NCBI GenBank assembly: GCA_030715135.1
Contig: JAUYVH010000001.1
Coordinates: 682,001-746,000 of the forward strand
From: Keguizhuia sedimenti
GTDB taxonomy: Bacteria > Pseudomonadota > Gammaproteobacteria > Burkholderiales > Burkholderiaceae_D
DNA: 64,000 nucleotides
Direction: 5' to 3'
The translations under genes and the position numbers were made by a program. The notes under the pieces were generated by a model. It had not been told where the DNA came from. It did not search any database and saw nothing but the letters and a program-made list of their open reading frames with translations. Below, piece by piece: positions 21,258 to 30,500 of this stretch; position 1 is the first letter of the stretch, and each line of letters opens with the position of its first letter.

Positions 21258-23909
21258 ATGGATGAGCAAAAACGGCTGGAAGTTCTTTATCGCTATCATC
21301 TGCTGGATACGCTTCCTGAAAGCCAGTTCGATGAAATCACGCAGCTCGCCGCACTTGTCTGCGGCACGCCGATTGCAACCATTACGCTGATAGACAAAGA
21401 CAGGCAATGGTTCCTGTCCAAGGTGGGCGTCACGGCAACCGAGACGGAACGGTCGATTTCCTTTTGCGCGCATGCGATCCGGCAGGATGCGCTGTTCGTC
21501 ATTCCCGATACACTGCACGCGCATGGTTTCAGCAATAACCCGCTGGTGACCGGTCATCCGTTTTTGCGTTTTTATGCCGGCGCCCCGCTGATTGCCGACG
21601 ACGGCTGCATGCTCGGCACACTTGCGGTCATGGATACCATGCCGCGCTCCTTGACGGGGCAACAGCAGAACGCACTGATGATGCTGAGCCGCGAGATCGT
21701 GGCACGCATTCGATCGCGCCGGCAGCTGCTTGGCTTGTGCAGACAAATCGATTCGTACGATGACGCATCCGGAGAGCTGGAATACGCATACCGTCATATG
21801 CGCCGCTCTGCAAACGAAGTGCCGGCAGCACCGCGGATCGACGCCATGCCCGCGTATGCAGCAGAAACGGCGAAGGGAACCGACCTTTCGGACGTTTTCA
21901 TCAACAGCATCCCGGGCATTTTTTATGTGTTCGATCAGCACGGAAAATTTTTAAGATGGAACAAGAACTTTGAAGTCGTGAGCGGCTATTCGAGCACGGA
22001 GATCGCCGCGGCGTGCCCACTAGATTTCTTCGGCAACCCGGCAGAAAAAGAGCTGTTCGCCGAAAAGATCAAGCAAGCCTTGAAAGAGGGCAGTGCCAGC
22101 CTGGAAGCGGCCTTGCTTACCAAAGGCGGCCAATCGCTGCCTTACTATTTCACCGGCAAGCGTATCGACTTTGCGGGGGAGCACTGCATTTGCGGCATGG
22201 GGGTCGATATCAGCGAGCGCCGTACATCCGAAGAGACTTTGCGTCTGCGCAACCGCGCTCTCGAAGCCAGCATCAATGCCATCATGATCACCGATGCCCA
22301 AGGCATGATCGAGTATGTCAATCCCGCTTTCGAGCGGATCACCGGTTATCCGCTGTCTGCTGTGCTGCGCCGGCATTTCCGCTTCCTGCATCGCAACGAC
22401 AACGAACAGCGCGGCATGGCGGCAGTGCGGTCGGCTTATCGTCTTCTCGAGGAAGGCCATGCGCTGCTGCGCAGTTACCGCCGCAATGGAGAATTGTTCT
22501 GGAACGACTTTTATATCGCGCCGGTCGCCAATGCCGAAGGCAAGGTCACGCATTTCATCGGCGTCCTCAACGACATTACCGAGATCAAGCGCTATGAAGA
22601 GCGGCTCGAGCATCAGGCCAGCTACGATGGCCTGACGCAGCTTGTCAACCGCAATGTTCTGAAAGACCGTATCCGCCAGGCCATTGCATCGGCACAGCGG
22701 CACAAGACGGGATTCACCGTCGGCTTCATGGACCTGGATAACTTCAAGTTCATCAACGACAGCCTGGGGCACGGCGTTGGCGACGAATTGCTCAAGTGCG
22801 TGGCGCGGCGCCTAGCCACCTGCATGCGCGCGCATGATACGATTGCCCGATATGGTGGCGATGAATTTGCGTTTGTGCTGAACGATGCCGTCAACGAGGA
22901 AAACGTCGGTATCCTGATGGACCGCATCCTGAAAACGATCGAGCGTCCATTCGAGATCGGCGACCACCGGCTGTTCATCAGCTGCAGCGTAGGCGTGGGC
23001 TTTTATCCAAAGGATGGCGAGGATGTCGATACGCTTTTAAAGAACGCCGACACGGCGATGTACCGCGCCAAGGAATCCGGGCGCAACAATTACCAGTTCT
23101 ATGTGCCGTCCATGAACGATCGCGTCCGGGAGAGACTGTCGCTGGAAGCCAAGCTGCGGCAGGCCCTGACCAATGAAGAATTCGCCTTGCATTACCAGCC
23201 GAAGATCGATCTGGCCAGCGGAATGGTGGTCGGCGTGGAAGCGCTCTTGCGCTGGCAGCCGGCAGATGGCGATGCCATCTCGCCCGCATCCTTCATACCA
23301 CTGGCCGAAGAAACCGGCTTGATCGTACCGATCGGTGAATGGGTGCTCGACACCGCCTGCGCTCATAACAAACTGTTGCAGCAAAGCGGACTGCCGCCCA
23401 TCGGTGTGGCAGTCAACATTTCGGCGCGCCAGTTCGATCCCCATGCGCTGCGCAAGTCGATCAGCCAGGCGCTCGATGCGTCGGGCCTGGATGCGAAATA
23501 CCTGGAACTGGAACTGACCGAAAGCCTGGTGATGGAAAACCCGGACGAAGTGACACGGATACTCCATGAACTGCGCGAAATGGGATTGCGGCTAGCCATC
23601 GACGATTTCGGAACCGGCTATTCCAACTTAAGCCAACTGCAGCGCTTTCCGGTTGACCGCTTGAAGATCGATCAATCGTTCGTGCGTGACATCGGCGCCG
23701 ATCCTAATGATGCAATCATCGCCCGTGCCGTGATTTCGCTCGGCCACAGCCTGGGCATGAGCGTGATCGCCGAGGGTGTATCGAACGAGGAGCAACTGGC
23801 TTTCCTGCGTGCGAACGGATGCGATGAAATGCAGGGATTCTTGTACAGCCGGCCGCTGCCTTTCGAGGATCTGATGGGATTACTGACCGAGAACCGGATC
23901 CTCGCCTGA
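21258..23909 (+). CDS. GAF-PAS-PAS-GGDEF-EAL cyclic-di-GMP enzyme
   Basis: An 883-residue cytoplasmic protein. The N-terminal GAF domain (YRYHLLDTLPESQFDEITQL) runs to about residue 170, with PAS domains near 210-330 and 335-455. The GGDEF domain has the intact motif at residues 533-537 and an RAHD inhibitory site five residues before it. The EAL domain has EALLRW at 661, ELTESLVMEN, DDFGTGYSNL and AEGVSNEEQ. Both cyclase and phosphodiesterase residues are intact, so either or both activities are possible. There is no membrane helix. The ATG has no Shine-Dalgarno site, and a strong hairpin with a T-rich tail stands right before it, so expression is probably controlled in the leader. Confidence 0.95.
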   Translation: MDEQKRLEVLYRYHLLDTLPESQFDEITQLAALVCGTPIATITLIDKDRQWFLSKVGVTATETERSISFCAHAIRQDALFVIPDTLHAHGFSNNPLVTGHPFLRFYAGAPLIADDGCMLGTLAVMDTMPRSLTGQQQNALMMLSREIVARIRSRRQLLGLCRQIDSYDDASGELEYAYRHMRRSANEVPAAPRIDAMPAYAAETAKGTDLSDVFINSIPGIFYVFDQHGKFLRWNKNFEVVSGYSSTEIAAACPLDFFGNPAEKELFAEKIKQALKEGSASLEAALLTKGGQSLPYYFTGKRIDFAGEHCICGMGVDISERRTSEETLRLRNRALEASINAIMITDAQGMIEYVNPAFERITGYPLSAVLRRHFRFLHRNDNEQRGMAAVRSAYRLLEEGHALLRSYRRNGELFWNDFYIAPVANAEGKVTHFIGVLNDITEIKRYEERLEHQASYDGLTQLVNRNVLKDRIRQAIASAQRHKTGFTVGFMDLDNFKFINDSLGHGVGDELLKCVARRLATCMRAHDTIARYGGDEFAFVLNDAVNEENVGILMDRILKTIERPFEIGDHRLFISCSVGVGFYPKDGEDVDTLLKNADTAMYRAKESGRNNYQFYVPSMNDRVRERLSLEAKLRQALTNEEFALHYQPKIDLASGMVVGVEALLRWQPADGDAISPASFIPLAEETGLIVPIGEWVLDTACAHNKLLQQSGLPPIGVAVNISARQFDPHALRKSISQALDASGLDAKYLELELTESLVMENPDEVTRILHELREMGLRLAIDDFGTGYSNLSQLQRFPVDRLKIDQSFVRDIGADPNDAIIARAVISLGHSLGMSVIAEGVSNEEQLAFLRANGCDEMQGFLYSRPLPFEDLMGLLTENRILA

Positions 23910-24069
23910 ATACTGGCAAGGATATCGGTCGACGAATCCTCTGCCACTGGCTGACAATGCGATACCAGCCATTACTTTTTGCCAGAAGTATTGATCGCCT
24001 GACATGCATTGTATGAAAGTGAAATACTGGCAAGCAGCCATTTTTGATATAACAAATGTGAATGTTTAA

Positions 24070-24096
24070 TATCAGAGATTAAAATTAGATTTATAA
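24070..24096 (+). promoter_or_regulatory. 27-bp box, copy 1 (putative LysR site) overlapping -35
   Basis: Begins TATCAGAGATTAAAATTAGA and ends TTTATAA; 24 of 27 bases match copy 2. The poor -35 TAGATT (24086-24091) lies inside it, followed by 17 bp and the -10 TATACT (24109-24114). The box ends 54 bp before the start of the 51-residue gene. Confidence 0.7.
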
Positions 24097-24150
24097 ATGG
24101 TGCTTCCCTATACTGGATTCATCGTTAATCCAATCCTGAAAGGCAACATC

Positions 24151-24306
24151 ATGGCTGCTTTCGTATTAGGTCTGTTTGCTCCGGTTCCTCAGAAAAAAGT
24201 CACCAGGCCGGCTCCGTCCACTTCGCAACGTATTGCACTGATCGATAGACTCTGCAAATCTCTTGGTTCGCAATACCGTAGCTTGAAGCAGTATCGCAGC
24301 CTGTAA
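24151..24306 (+). CDS. 51-residue small protein, paralogue A
   Basis: MAAFVLGLFAPVPQKK followed by a basic C-terminal half, RIALIDRLCKSLGSQYRSLK and QYRSL. The ATG at 24151 has AAAGG eight bases before it; the in-frame upstream codons are not needed. A second gene 864 bp downstream encodes another 51-residue protein with the same C-terminal pattern (LCK-S/T-LGSQYR-x-L-x-QYR) and the same promoter box, so both are real genes of one family. I do not recognise the family. A single Cys in LCK is conserved. The basic, helical tail could bind nucleic acid, membrane or a protein partner. An intrinsic terminator follows. Confidence 0.78.
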   Translation: MAAFVLGLFAPVPQKKVTRPAPSTSQRIALIDRLCKSLGSQYRSLKQYRSL

Positions 24307-24348
24307 TCCCTGCATACGCAATACCCGGTTTCAACGCTTGGCCAACAA

Positions 24349-24367
24349 ACTCCCGCGCTGCGGGAGT
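24349..24367. terminator. Intrinsic terminator between convergent genes
   Basis: ACTCCCGC-gct-GCGGGAGT, followed by CTTTGTTT on the plus strand. It ends the 51-residue gene and lies just before the end of the convergent 24381 gene. Confidence 0.82.
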
Positions 24368-24380
24368 CTTTGTTTGCGCG

Positions 24381-24893
24381 TTACGGCTGCAGTGCGCGCG
24401 AGGCGTCTTCCAGAGTCTGAGCAAATCGCAGCGGCCGCTTGGAACGGACCAGAATATAAATCGACAACCCTAAAACCGCTACGCCGATCACGGCAATGAA
24501 CAGGGTAGCGATCAGAATGCTGCCAATTCCAACGCCGATCCAGCCGAAACGGCGCATTTTTGCCGCACCCGCGCGCAGCTGCGCTGCGGCAAACTCTACG
24601 TCAGCGGTCACACCCATGTCGTTCTTCAGAGCGGCAATGGAATTGAAATCTTTTTCGCCATTGTTATAGCGGACGAATGACAGTTCCACCAGTTCCTGGC
24701 GAGCCGCGCAGCTGAGAATTTTATTGGCAAGCAGCGGGCCGCAATTCACGTTTGTCAATTCCTCGTCGTCAATGCGCAGCGTACTCCACAGACATCCGAA
24801 TTCGTCGTCGCTGAGCGTCTCGCCTAACTGGGTAATGATGCCTTTCTTAATAAAGGTCTCAAATGACTCCAGGTGCTTGCCCACCTTATTCAT
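24381..24893 (-). CDS. Hypothetical protein with one C-terminal membrane segment
   Basis: About 170 residues. The N-terminal 100 residues are soluble and mixed in charge (NKVGKHLESFETFIKKGIIT, then LGETLSDDEFGCLWSTLRID), followed by a strong hydrophobic stretch (IGVGIGSILIATLFIAVIGV and AVLGLSIYILV) that forms one or two membrane helices, and a short basic tail. The ATG at 24893 is preceded by GGAGA, better than the ATG at 24908. The family is not recognised. Two Cys in the soluble part (FGCLW, VNCGP) are notable. It is convergent with the small-protein gene. Confidence 0.7.
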   Translation of the reverse strand: MNKVGKHLESFETFIKKGIITQLGETLSDDEFGCLWSTLRIDDEELTNVNCGPLLANKILSCAARQELVELSFVRYNNGEKDFNSIAALKNDMGVTADVEFAAAQLRAGAAKMRRFGWIGVGIGSILIATLFIAVIGVAVLGLSIYILVRSKRPLRFAQTLEDASRALQP

Positions 24894-25082
24894 TGCTTCT
24901 CCATTCAACTTTCACATGTTATTGGCGCGGCTTCTTAAGTATGCGTAACGCCATCATCCAAGGCTGCGGGATTTTACTATGTTGCACTCGGTAAATGGCT
25001 GCACTTTCACGATGCGCTTTTGAAATACCTGCATTGTTCTTCACATGTTTTGCCAAAAGTTATATAAATTTTTCATACTAAT

Positions 25083-25109
25083 TATCACAAATTGAAATTA
25101 GATTTATAA
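25083..25109 (+). promoter_or_regulatory. 27-bp box, copy 2 (putative LysR site) overlapping -35
   Basis: Begins TATCACAAATTGAAATTAGA and ends TTTATAA. The -35 TAGATT (25099-25104) is inside the box; 17 bp later is the -10 TATTCT (25122-25127). It lies 60 bp before the second 51-residue gene, the same layout as copy 1. Confidence 0.72.
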
Positions 25110-25169
25110 CTGCATGCGTTTTATTCTGCCCTTGAAGAAGTTTCATTTATGTTGCGAAAGGAGGGCACC

Positions 25170-25325
25170 ATGTTTCATGTTCCTAGCCTGTTCAACGAAG
25201 CGAAAGTCGCCAAAAAAGTCAGCCCCGATGAACGTGCAGTCCTGATTAATTCACTGTGCAAAACCCTGGGTTCTCAATATCGCGGCTTGCAGCAATACCG
25301 CAATGTGCAAAGCTTCTACGAATAA
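25170..25325 (+). CDS. 51-residue small protein, paralogue B
   Basis: MFHVPSLFNEAKVAKKVSPD followed by ERAVLINSLCKTLGSQYRGL and QQYRNVQSFYE. The C-terminal half aligns without gaps to the protein at 24151 (LI..LCK.LGSQYR.L.QYR); the N-terminal halves differ. A strong AGGAGGG lies six bases before the ATG. An in-frame ATG at 25149 would place that site inside the gene, so 25170 is preferred. Identical length, a shared promoter box and -10 spacing show that paralogues A and B come from duplication and are probably co-regulated. The function is unknown. Confidence 0.82.
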   Translation: MFHVPSLFNEAKVAKKVSPDERAVLINSLCKTLGSQYRGLQQYRNVQSFYE

Positions 25326-25809
25326 ATTCGTTTGATCCGCCATCATGCCATGCGGGACTGGCACTTTTTAGCAGCCCCAGCTTGAACCCTGTTTCTGAGC
25401 GGGGTTTATTTTTGGCACCTGTTTTCGCGCAGGGTATTTGTCCGGATGACGCGATAAGCATTTGTCCGCATTCTAAATGTCTGTTCCGTAATATGAGCCG
25501 GCAAGCGATATCAATTCGATGCAATCCGGTTTGATTCGCATTGCGATAAAGCCGGCGTTTTCCGGAAGCTTTTCGTTTCGCGTAAATATGGATTTGATAC
25601 GGCACAATGGGCCTTAGCCGTCTCCTTTTACTATCAACAAGCCATGTTATCGTCTAAGGGACGTGCTTTTTTGCGTGCACTGTGCCAGACAATATTTTTC
25701 GTCGGCCTTCGGGCTTCTCGATTAATTTAATTGCATAATTATCTCGTTCGGAAATGCCTGGTCCAGGTTTGCTTCAGTGTTTTCAGCATCAATTTATTTC
25801 GGAGAAAAA
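25326..25809. other. Intergenic stretch, no gene seen
   Basis: About 480 bp. A weak hairpin AACCC ... GGGTTT followed by ATTTTT near 25385-25412 could end the 51-residue gene. The overlapping short frames have no start signals. Confidence 0.45.
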
Positions 25810-26196
25810 ATGTCGGGATTCAGCATCAATATCGAAGAAAAAACCCTGTCCAACGACTACTTTCGTCAAGTCCTGTATACGGCAAAGCACAGCCAGTTGG
25901 TAATCATGACGCTGCAGGCCGGTGAAGAGATCGGCCAGGAAAAGCATGAAGGACACGACCAGTTCATCCGCGTCGAATCGGGACGAGGCGTGGCAATTCT
26001 GGATGGCGAACAGCATCTTCTGGAAGATGGCACCGCTGTGGTCATTCCAGCCGGCACGGAACACAATGTAATCAATACTTCCGCCAACGAGCCGTTACGG
26101 CTTTACACCTTGTATTCGCCACCGGAACATCCGGACGGGACCGTACATAAAACCAAACTTGAGGCGGACGAGTATGAACGCCAGCATGGCCATTGA
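25810..26196 (+). CDS. Cupin-domain protein
   Basis: A 128-residue single-domain cupin (mannose-6-phosphate isomerase-like type). The metal-binding cupin motifs are visible: motif 1 GEEIGQEKHEGHDQFIRVESGRG, with the His-x-His-type Glu/His cluster (KHEGHDQF), and motif 2 AVVIPAGTEHNVINTS with the last His. The ATG at 25810 is preceded by GGAG and fits the family start; the upstream frame is not coding-like. The substrate is unknown; many such proteins are annotated only as cupins. A very strong terminator follows, so it is a single-gene unit. Confidence 0.92.
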   Translation: MSGFSINIEEKTLSNDYFRQVLYTAKHSQLVIMTLQAGEEIGQEKHEGHDQFIRVESGRGVAILDGEQHLLEDGTAVVIPAGTEHNVINTSANEPLRLYTLYSPPEHPDGTVHKTKLEADEYERQHGH

Positions 26197-26237
26197 TCAT
26201 TGCGATAATCGATAATCTCTTGAGTGATGCCTGAAAG

Positions 26238-26267
26238 CAGGGTGGAAAGTTCCATCCTGTTTTTTTT
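26238..26267 (+). terminator. Intrinsic terminator after cupin gene
   Basis: CAGGGTGGA-aagt-TCCATCCTG (one G-T pair), directly followed by eight T. Confidence 0.93.
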
Positions 26268-26521
26268 CAGTACGAAATTCCTTCCAGGCCACCTACCTAC
26301 CTGTCATTGTGCTTGTTTAAGCCAGGCATGTCCGTCGGTTATTGCAGAGTGCAAAAGATCGCACACTACAGAAATCTTTTCAAATATTGGGATCAAATGC
26401 AGGTTCACTGCAGGCGCGGCAATCCTCGACAGTCACGGTTAAGCCATTGACCAAGGACAGGGAAAGAGCGTAGAGAGAAAACGGCTTGCTGCCTAGCGCA
26501 TGAATCGGAACGAGGGAAAGT

Positions 26522-26556
26522 GATGCAGGCAATACGCGGGGCATACCGCCTGCATC
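26522..26556 (-). terminator. Hairpin after the repeat lipoprotein gene
   Basis: GATGCAGGC (26522-26530) pairs with GCCTGCATC (26548-26556), a perfect 9-bp stem just after the stop at 26565 on the minus strand, followed by ACTTTCC. Confidence 0.65.
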
Positions 26557-26564
26557 CTTGCAGA

Positions 26565-26855
26565 TTACTTATCTTTGGCAGGAGTAACGTCCACGTCAGG
26601 GACCGTAACTGTCTTTTCTTCTTTTTTGACATCCACGTCAGGAACAGTAACCGTCTTTTCCTCTTTCTTGACATCGACATCAGGCGGCGTCACTTCGACT
26701 TTTGGCAGATCGACTTTGCCTTCCTGGGTTTTTTCCACTTCATACTTCGGCATATCCACATCGCCTTCCTTGGTCTTATCTACGTCACACGCAGCCAGTC
26801 CAAGGGTAAATAATGCTGCGGTCGAGACCAAAGATAGTTTTTTTAAGATAGTCAT
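26565..26855 (-). CDS. Small repeat-containing lipoprotein
   Basis: A 96-residue lipoprotein. The signal peptide MTILKKLSLVSTAALFTLGL ends in lipobox LAAC. The mature part is made of alternating acidic and Lys-rich strings: DVDKTKEGDVDMPKYEVEK, then a 14-residue unit (DVDVKKEEKTVTVP) twice in tandem, then DVDVTPAKDK. The nearly identical 42-bp DNA units show recent slippage. The ATG at 26855 is preceded by GGAGG. No family is recognised with certainty; similar short KEEKTVTVP-rich periplasmic lipoproteins occur in related bacteria (memory, not checked). The upstream region has two 7-7-7 inverted repeats that could bind a regulator. Confidence 0.8.
   Translation of the reverse strand: MTILKKLSLVSTAALFTLGLAACDVDKTKEGDVDMPKYEVEKTQEGKVDLPKVEVTPPDVDVKKEEKTVTVPDVDVKKEEKTVTVPDVDVTPAKDK
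26588..26671 (-). repeat. Tandem 42-bp coding repeat, two copies
   Basis: Two near-identical 42-bp units within the lipoprotein gene, each encoding DVDVKKEEKTVTVP with mostly silent changes. It is an in-frame coding repeat, not a CRISPR. Confidence 0.8.
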
Positions 26856-26882
26856 AAGATACCTCCGCTTCAAAATGTTGGG

Positions 26883-26985
26883 CATGTGGACGATTGCCAC
26901 ATGAAGTTAATCACCTTGCAATAATAAGACCACTGCACGAAGTAGAAAGTTGTTTATGCTTTGTTAATAAATGTAACGTTTATTA
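26883..26985 (-). promoter_or_regulatory. Two inverted repeats upstream of the repeat lipoprotein
   Basis: CATGTGG-N7-CCACATG (26883-26903) and TAATAAA-N7-TTTATTA (26965-26985). Both have 7-base arms and 7-base spacers. The first lies in the probable 5' untranslated region, the second further upstream. They are candidate operators. Confidence 0.4.
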
Positions 26986-27159
26986 GAGGAAACAATTGGT
27001 AAGGCATAAATTGCAGGTTTGCAAAAAAGGCTTACGTCATGCCATTGAAGTGTGGAAACGACAATAAGCGATATACTTCATTTTCATTGCTGCGAGGTAT
27101 CGCATTGCTGACCTTGGCGCTTGAATGAATGCACCGGAACATGCGTGCAATTTGGTTTC

Positions 27160-27399
27160 TTATTTTTTCAATGCCGCAGAGGTGGGCTGTCCGCTTACCG
27201 GTTTTACCGGCTTTGCCGCTGCCGGCGGCATTACTTTAGTCTCGCAGGCCGGACCAAATTGCATGCATCGTCCGTCGATGCTCTTGTGATAGCAAAGCAA
27301 CGCTTTGCGTTCGGAATCGTCAATCATGCACGACATGGCATGTGCCGCGCCGACAAAAGAAAAAAATGCCAACAGACCTAAGACTAGTGATGCACGCAT
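27160..27399 (-). CDS. Small exported hypothetical protein
   Basis: A 79-residue protein from the ATG at 27399. A clean signal peptide (MRASLVLGLLAFFSFVGAAHA) is followed by MSCMIDDSERKALLCYHKSI and DGRCMQFGPACETK, with four Cys that could form two disulfides in the periplasm, and a Pro/Lys tail. The frame opens further upstream (27447), but only this start gives a normal signal peptide. The family is not recognised. Confidence 0.65.
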   Translation of the reverse strand: MRASLVLGLLAFFSFVGAAHAMSCMIDDSERKALLCYHKSIDGRCMQFGPACETKVMPPAAAKPVKPVSGQPTSAALKK

Positions 27400-27588
27400 A
27401 CCGTGTTCGCTAACATGGAATATAAGGGCGCCGAAAGGCGAATGCACTCATGATCGCGCCAATCGGCACATTCCGATCTGACGGAGCTCATTGAAACGCA
27501 ATGATGCAAATCAGCTTACCGCTTCCTTATGCGCACTGATAATCCAGTCGCTGCATGCAGCCAATACACGAGCCGGATAGCGCCCTCC

Positions 27589-30500
27589 TTATTCTTCGCG
27601 ATCGGATGCTTCAAGCAGTGCGGTGCCGGCAGGACGTGTCCGATCCTTGTGTAAGACTTCATGTATCTTGCGCGCCAGTTGCTCCCGCCCATAGGGTTTG
27701 CTCAGCAGATGCACGCCCGGATCAAGCCGTCCGCCATGCACGATCGCGTTTTGCGTATAGCCTGACGTGAACAGCACCCTGATTTCCGGAAGCAACTGTT
27801 TGGCTTGCTTTGCCAACTCCGGGCTGCGAACGGTGCCGGGCATCACGACATCGGTAAATAGCAGATCCACCATTGCCCCGTCCTTGAGGATCCGCAGCGC
27901 CTGGTCGCCGTTGTTCGCCTTCAGCACGCGATATCCCAGTCCGCGCAGCATATCGACAACCGTGGCTTGCACCGCGAGATCGTCTTCAACGACCAGGATG
28001 GATTCCTGTCCGCCGACGATCTGGCCGCTTGGCCGGGGAACCGCCGCCGATTCCGCTTCAAAGGAGCGCGGCAGGTAAATCTTGATCGTGGTGCCGTAGC
28101 CGACTTCGCTATAAATCCTGATATGCCCGTGGCTTTGCTTGACGAAACCATAGACCATGGACAGACCAAGGCCCGTCCCTTGCCCCTCCGGCTTGGTGGT
28201 AAAAAACGGCTCGAACGCGCGCTCCTGCGTCGCGAGATCCATTCCGCAGCCGGTATCGGAGATCGCAAGCAGAACGAATTGTCCCGCTATCAGGCCTGGC
28301 TCATGCTGGACATACGCATCGTCCAGCATGGCGTTGCCGGCTTCGATCGTCAGTTTTCCGGTGCCGTTCATCGCATCGCGCGCGTTGATCGCCAGGTTCA
28401 GGATTACGTGCTCCAGCTGGTTCGGGTCGATCAGGGTATTCCATAACCCGCCGGCAACAATGGTTTCGATTTCGATTTCTTCGCCCAGCGCGCGCTGCAA
28501 CAACTCGTCCAGCCCGCGTACCAGCTTGCCGAGATTGACCACCACCGGCTGCAAGGGCTGACGGCGTGCGAATGCCAGCAATTGCGAAGCGAGCTTTGCA
28601 CCGCGATCCACGGCGTTCATGGCCATGGCTATGCGATTCTGCAAAACGGTATTGCCGCTCGGACCCTGGCTGGTCGCACCTGTACCGGGCGTACCTGAGC
28701 CGGTCGCCTCCATTTCCAGCAGTTGCAGGCTGGCGCCTATTACCTGCAGCACATTATTGAAATCATGCGCCACGCCACCGGTCAATTTACCCACGGCTTC
28801 CAGCTTTTGCGACTGCAGCAATGCAATGCGCGCGGCTTCCAGCGACTGAGCGTGCTCGGCCGCAGCACGCTCAGCTTCCCTGCGTTCGCTGATATCGCGC
28901 AGGAAGACACTCACACCATAGTCCGTTCCATCATGAAAGCCGGCAAGCGACATTTCGACCGGAACAGCATTGCCATGACAGTGCATGGCCTCCACTTCAA
29001 GCCTGCTGTCGGCACGCGGGTGGTCGGCGTGGCGCAATTGGTTAAACCTGGACTGCACGCGCGTATGCAATTCCTGCGGAAGCAAGAGATCGATGAATTT
29101 GCGTCCAATCGCTTGCGCACGCTTCCAGCCAAACGTCTTCTCGGCTTGCCGGTTCCAGTCCGTGATCAAGCCTTGCGCATTAGTCGCTACGAATGCATCG
29201 TGCGAATGCTCGAGAATGACGTTCATTCTTCTCTGCTCGGACACGATGCGCGCAATCAGCGGCTGTACCCACTTTCGCAACAGCAGGGTACCGATAATGA
29301 CAAAACTTAATAACAGACCAGCCAGCCAATTGAGCTTTTGCCGCAATGGCGCGTAGAGCTCCTCGATATCGGTCTTCAGCACCAGTCCCAGGTCCTGGGA
29401 AGGCAGGGTGGCATAACCGGCCAATACGGGAATGCCGCGCAAGTCATTGACGATCATCGCGCCGCTTTCCCCCAATAATGCGCGCGATGCCGGCAGGCTC
29501 GGCTTGCCATTGGTATCGAGCAAGGGCAGGTAAACTCCTTCCGTATAAAACCGCGTCGGAAAACACACGGCATCCACTCCTTGCCTGCCGCACAAGAGCA
29601 AGTCATTGGACCGTCCGGCACGCTGCAATTCCAGTATGAATGCGGTAAGCGCGCTCAAGCGGCTTTCCATCACCACCCGGCCGATCACGCGATTGCCGTC
29701 ACGCACCTTCTGTTCGATTTTGAACAGCAATCCATCCTGCCAGTACAGCTCGGCAGGCTTTCCGCTCGAAGAAAAATCGATGTGCATCACGGCCAGCTCG
29801 CTTGCCATGACGCCGGATTGCACAAGCTGTTTGTCATTTCGATCAAACATGGACACGCCGGTGAAACCCAAGGCGGCAAAATGGCTGGCGACATCTTCCA
29901 GGGATGCAATCGCACTTGCGTCGCCAGGCTGTGCATTCAGGCGCACCATCTGCTGCTGCAGGATCGCATCGCTATCGACCGAAGAAGCCAGGCGCGTGAC
30001 ATGATCCAGCGCGAAAGAAATGCTGAATGCGTTACTGGTGGTCGCATTGAGCATATTTTCAGTGACGGATTTTTCAAAGCCATCGCGCAGCAGAGCAAAT
30101 CCGGACAATCCGCCGGCCACGGCAAACACGGTCAGCAGCATGCCTGCCAAGCGCGTGATCCGCTTATCTTCGCTTTTGATCGGCAAATGTACTCGGGAAG
30201 CCTGCTGCACAAGGAGGTGCCAGATCCCGATCCCAAGCATGACCATGCCGCCCGCCGTCAGGATCGCCATCCGGTTGAACGAAGCAAATTTATACAAGAA
30301 TTCCAGATGGAGAAAATAGCCGAGCAGTGCGCTCATGCCGATCAGAAGAATGCCCGCCGCCAATATGCGCCCGCACAGGTGAGCTGCCTTAGGCATCGGC
30401 TGTCGGCGATGCAGAAACAGTACGATGCCGGCAGACAGGAAGCCAAGGCAAGTGTTCGGCGCGGCTCTGCCGGGGCGCGCATGGCCGTCGCCCAATGCAG

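Noticed and set aside
26588-26671. Direct repeats that might suggest a CRISPR
   Set aside because: Only two adjacent 42-bp units without spacers, in frame within a lipoprotein gene.
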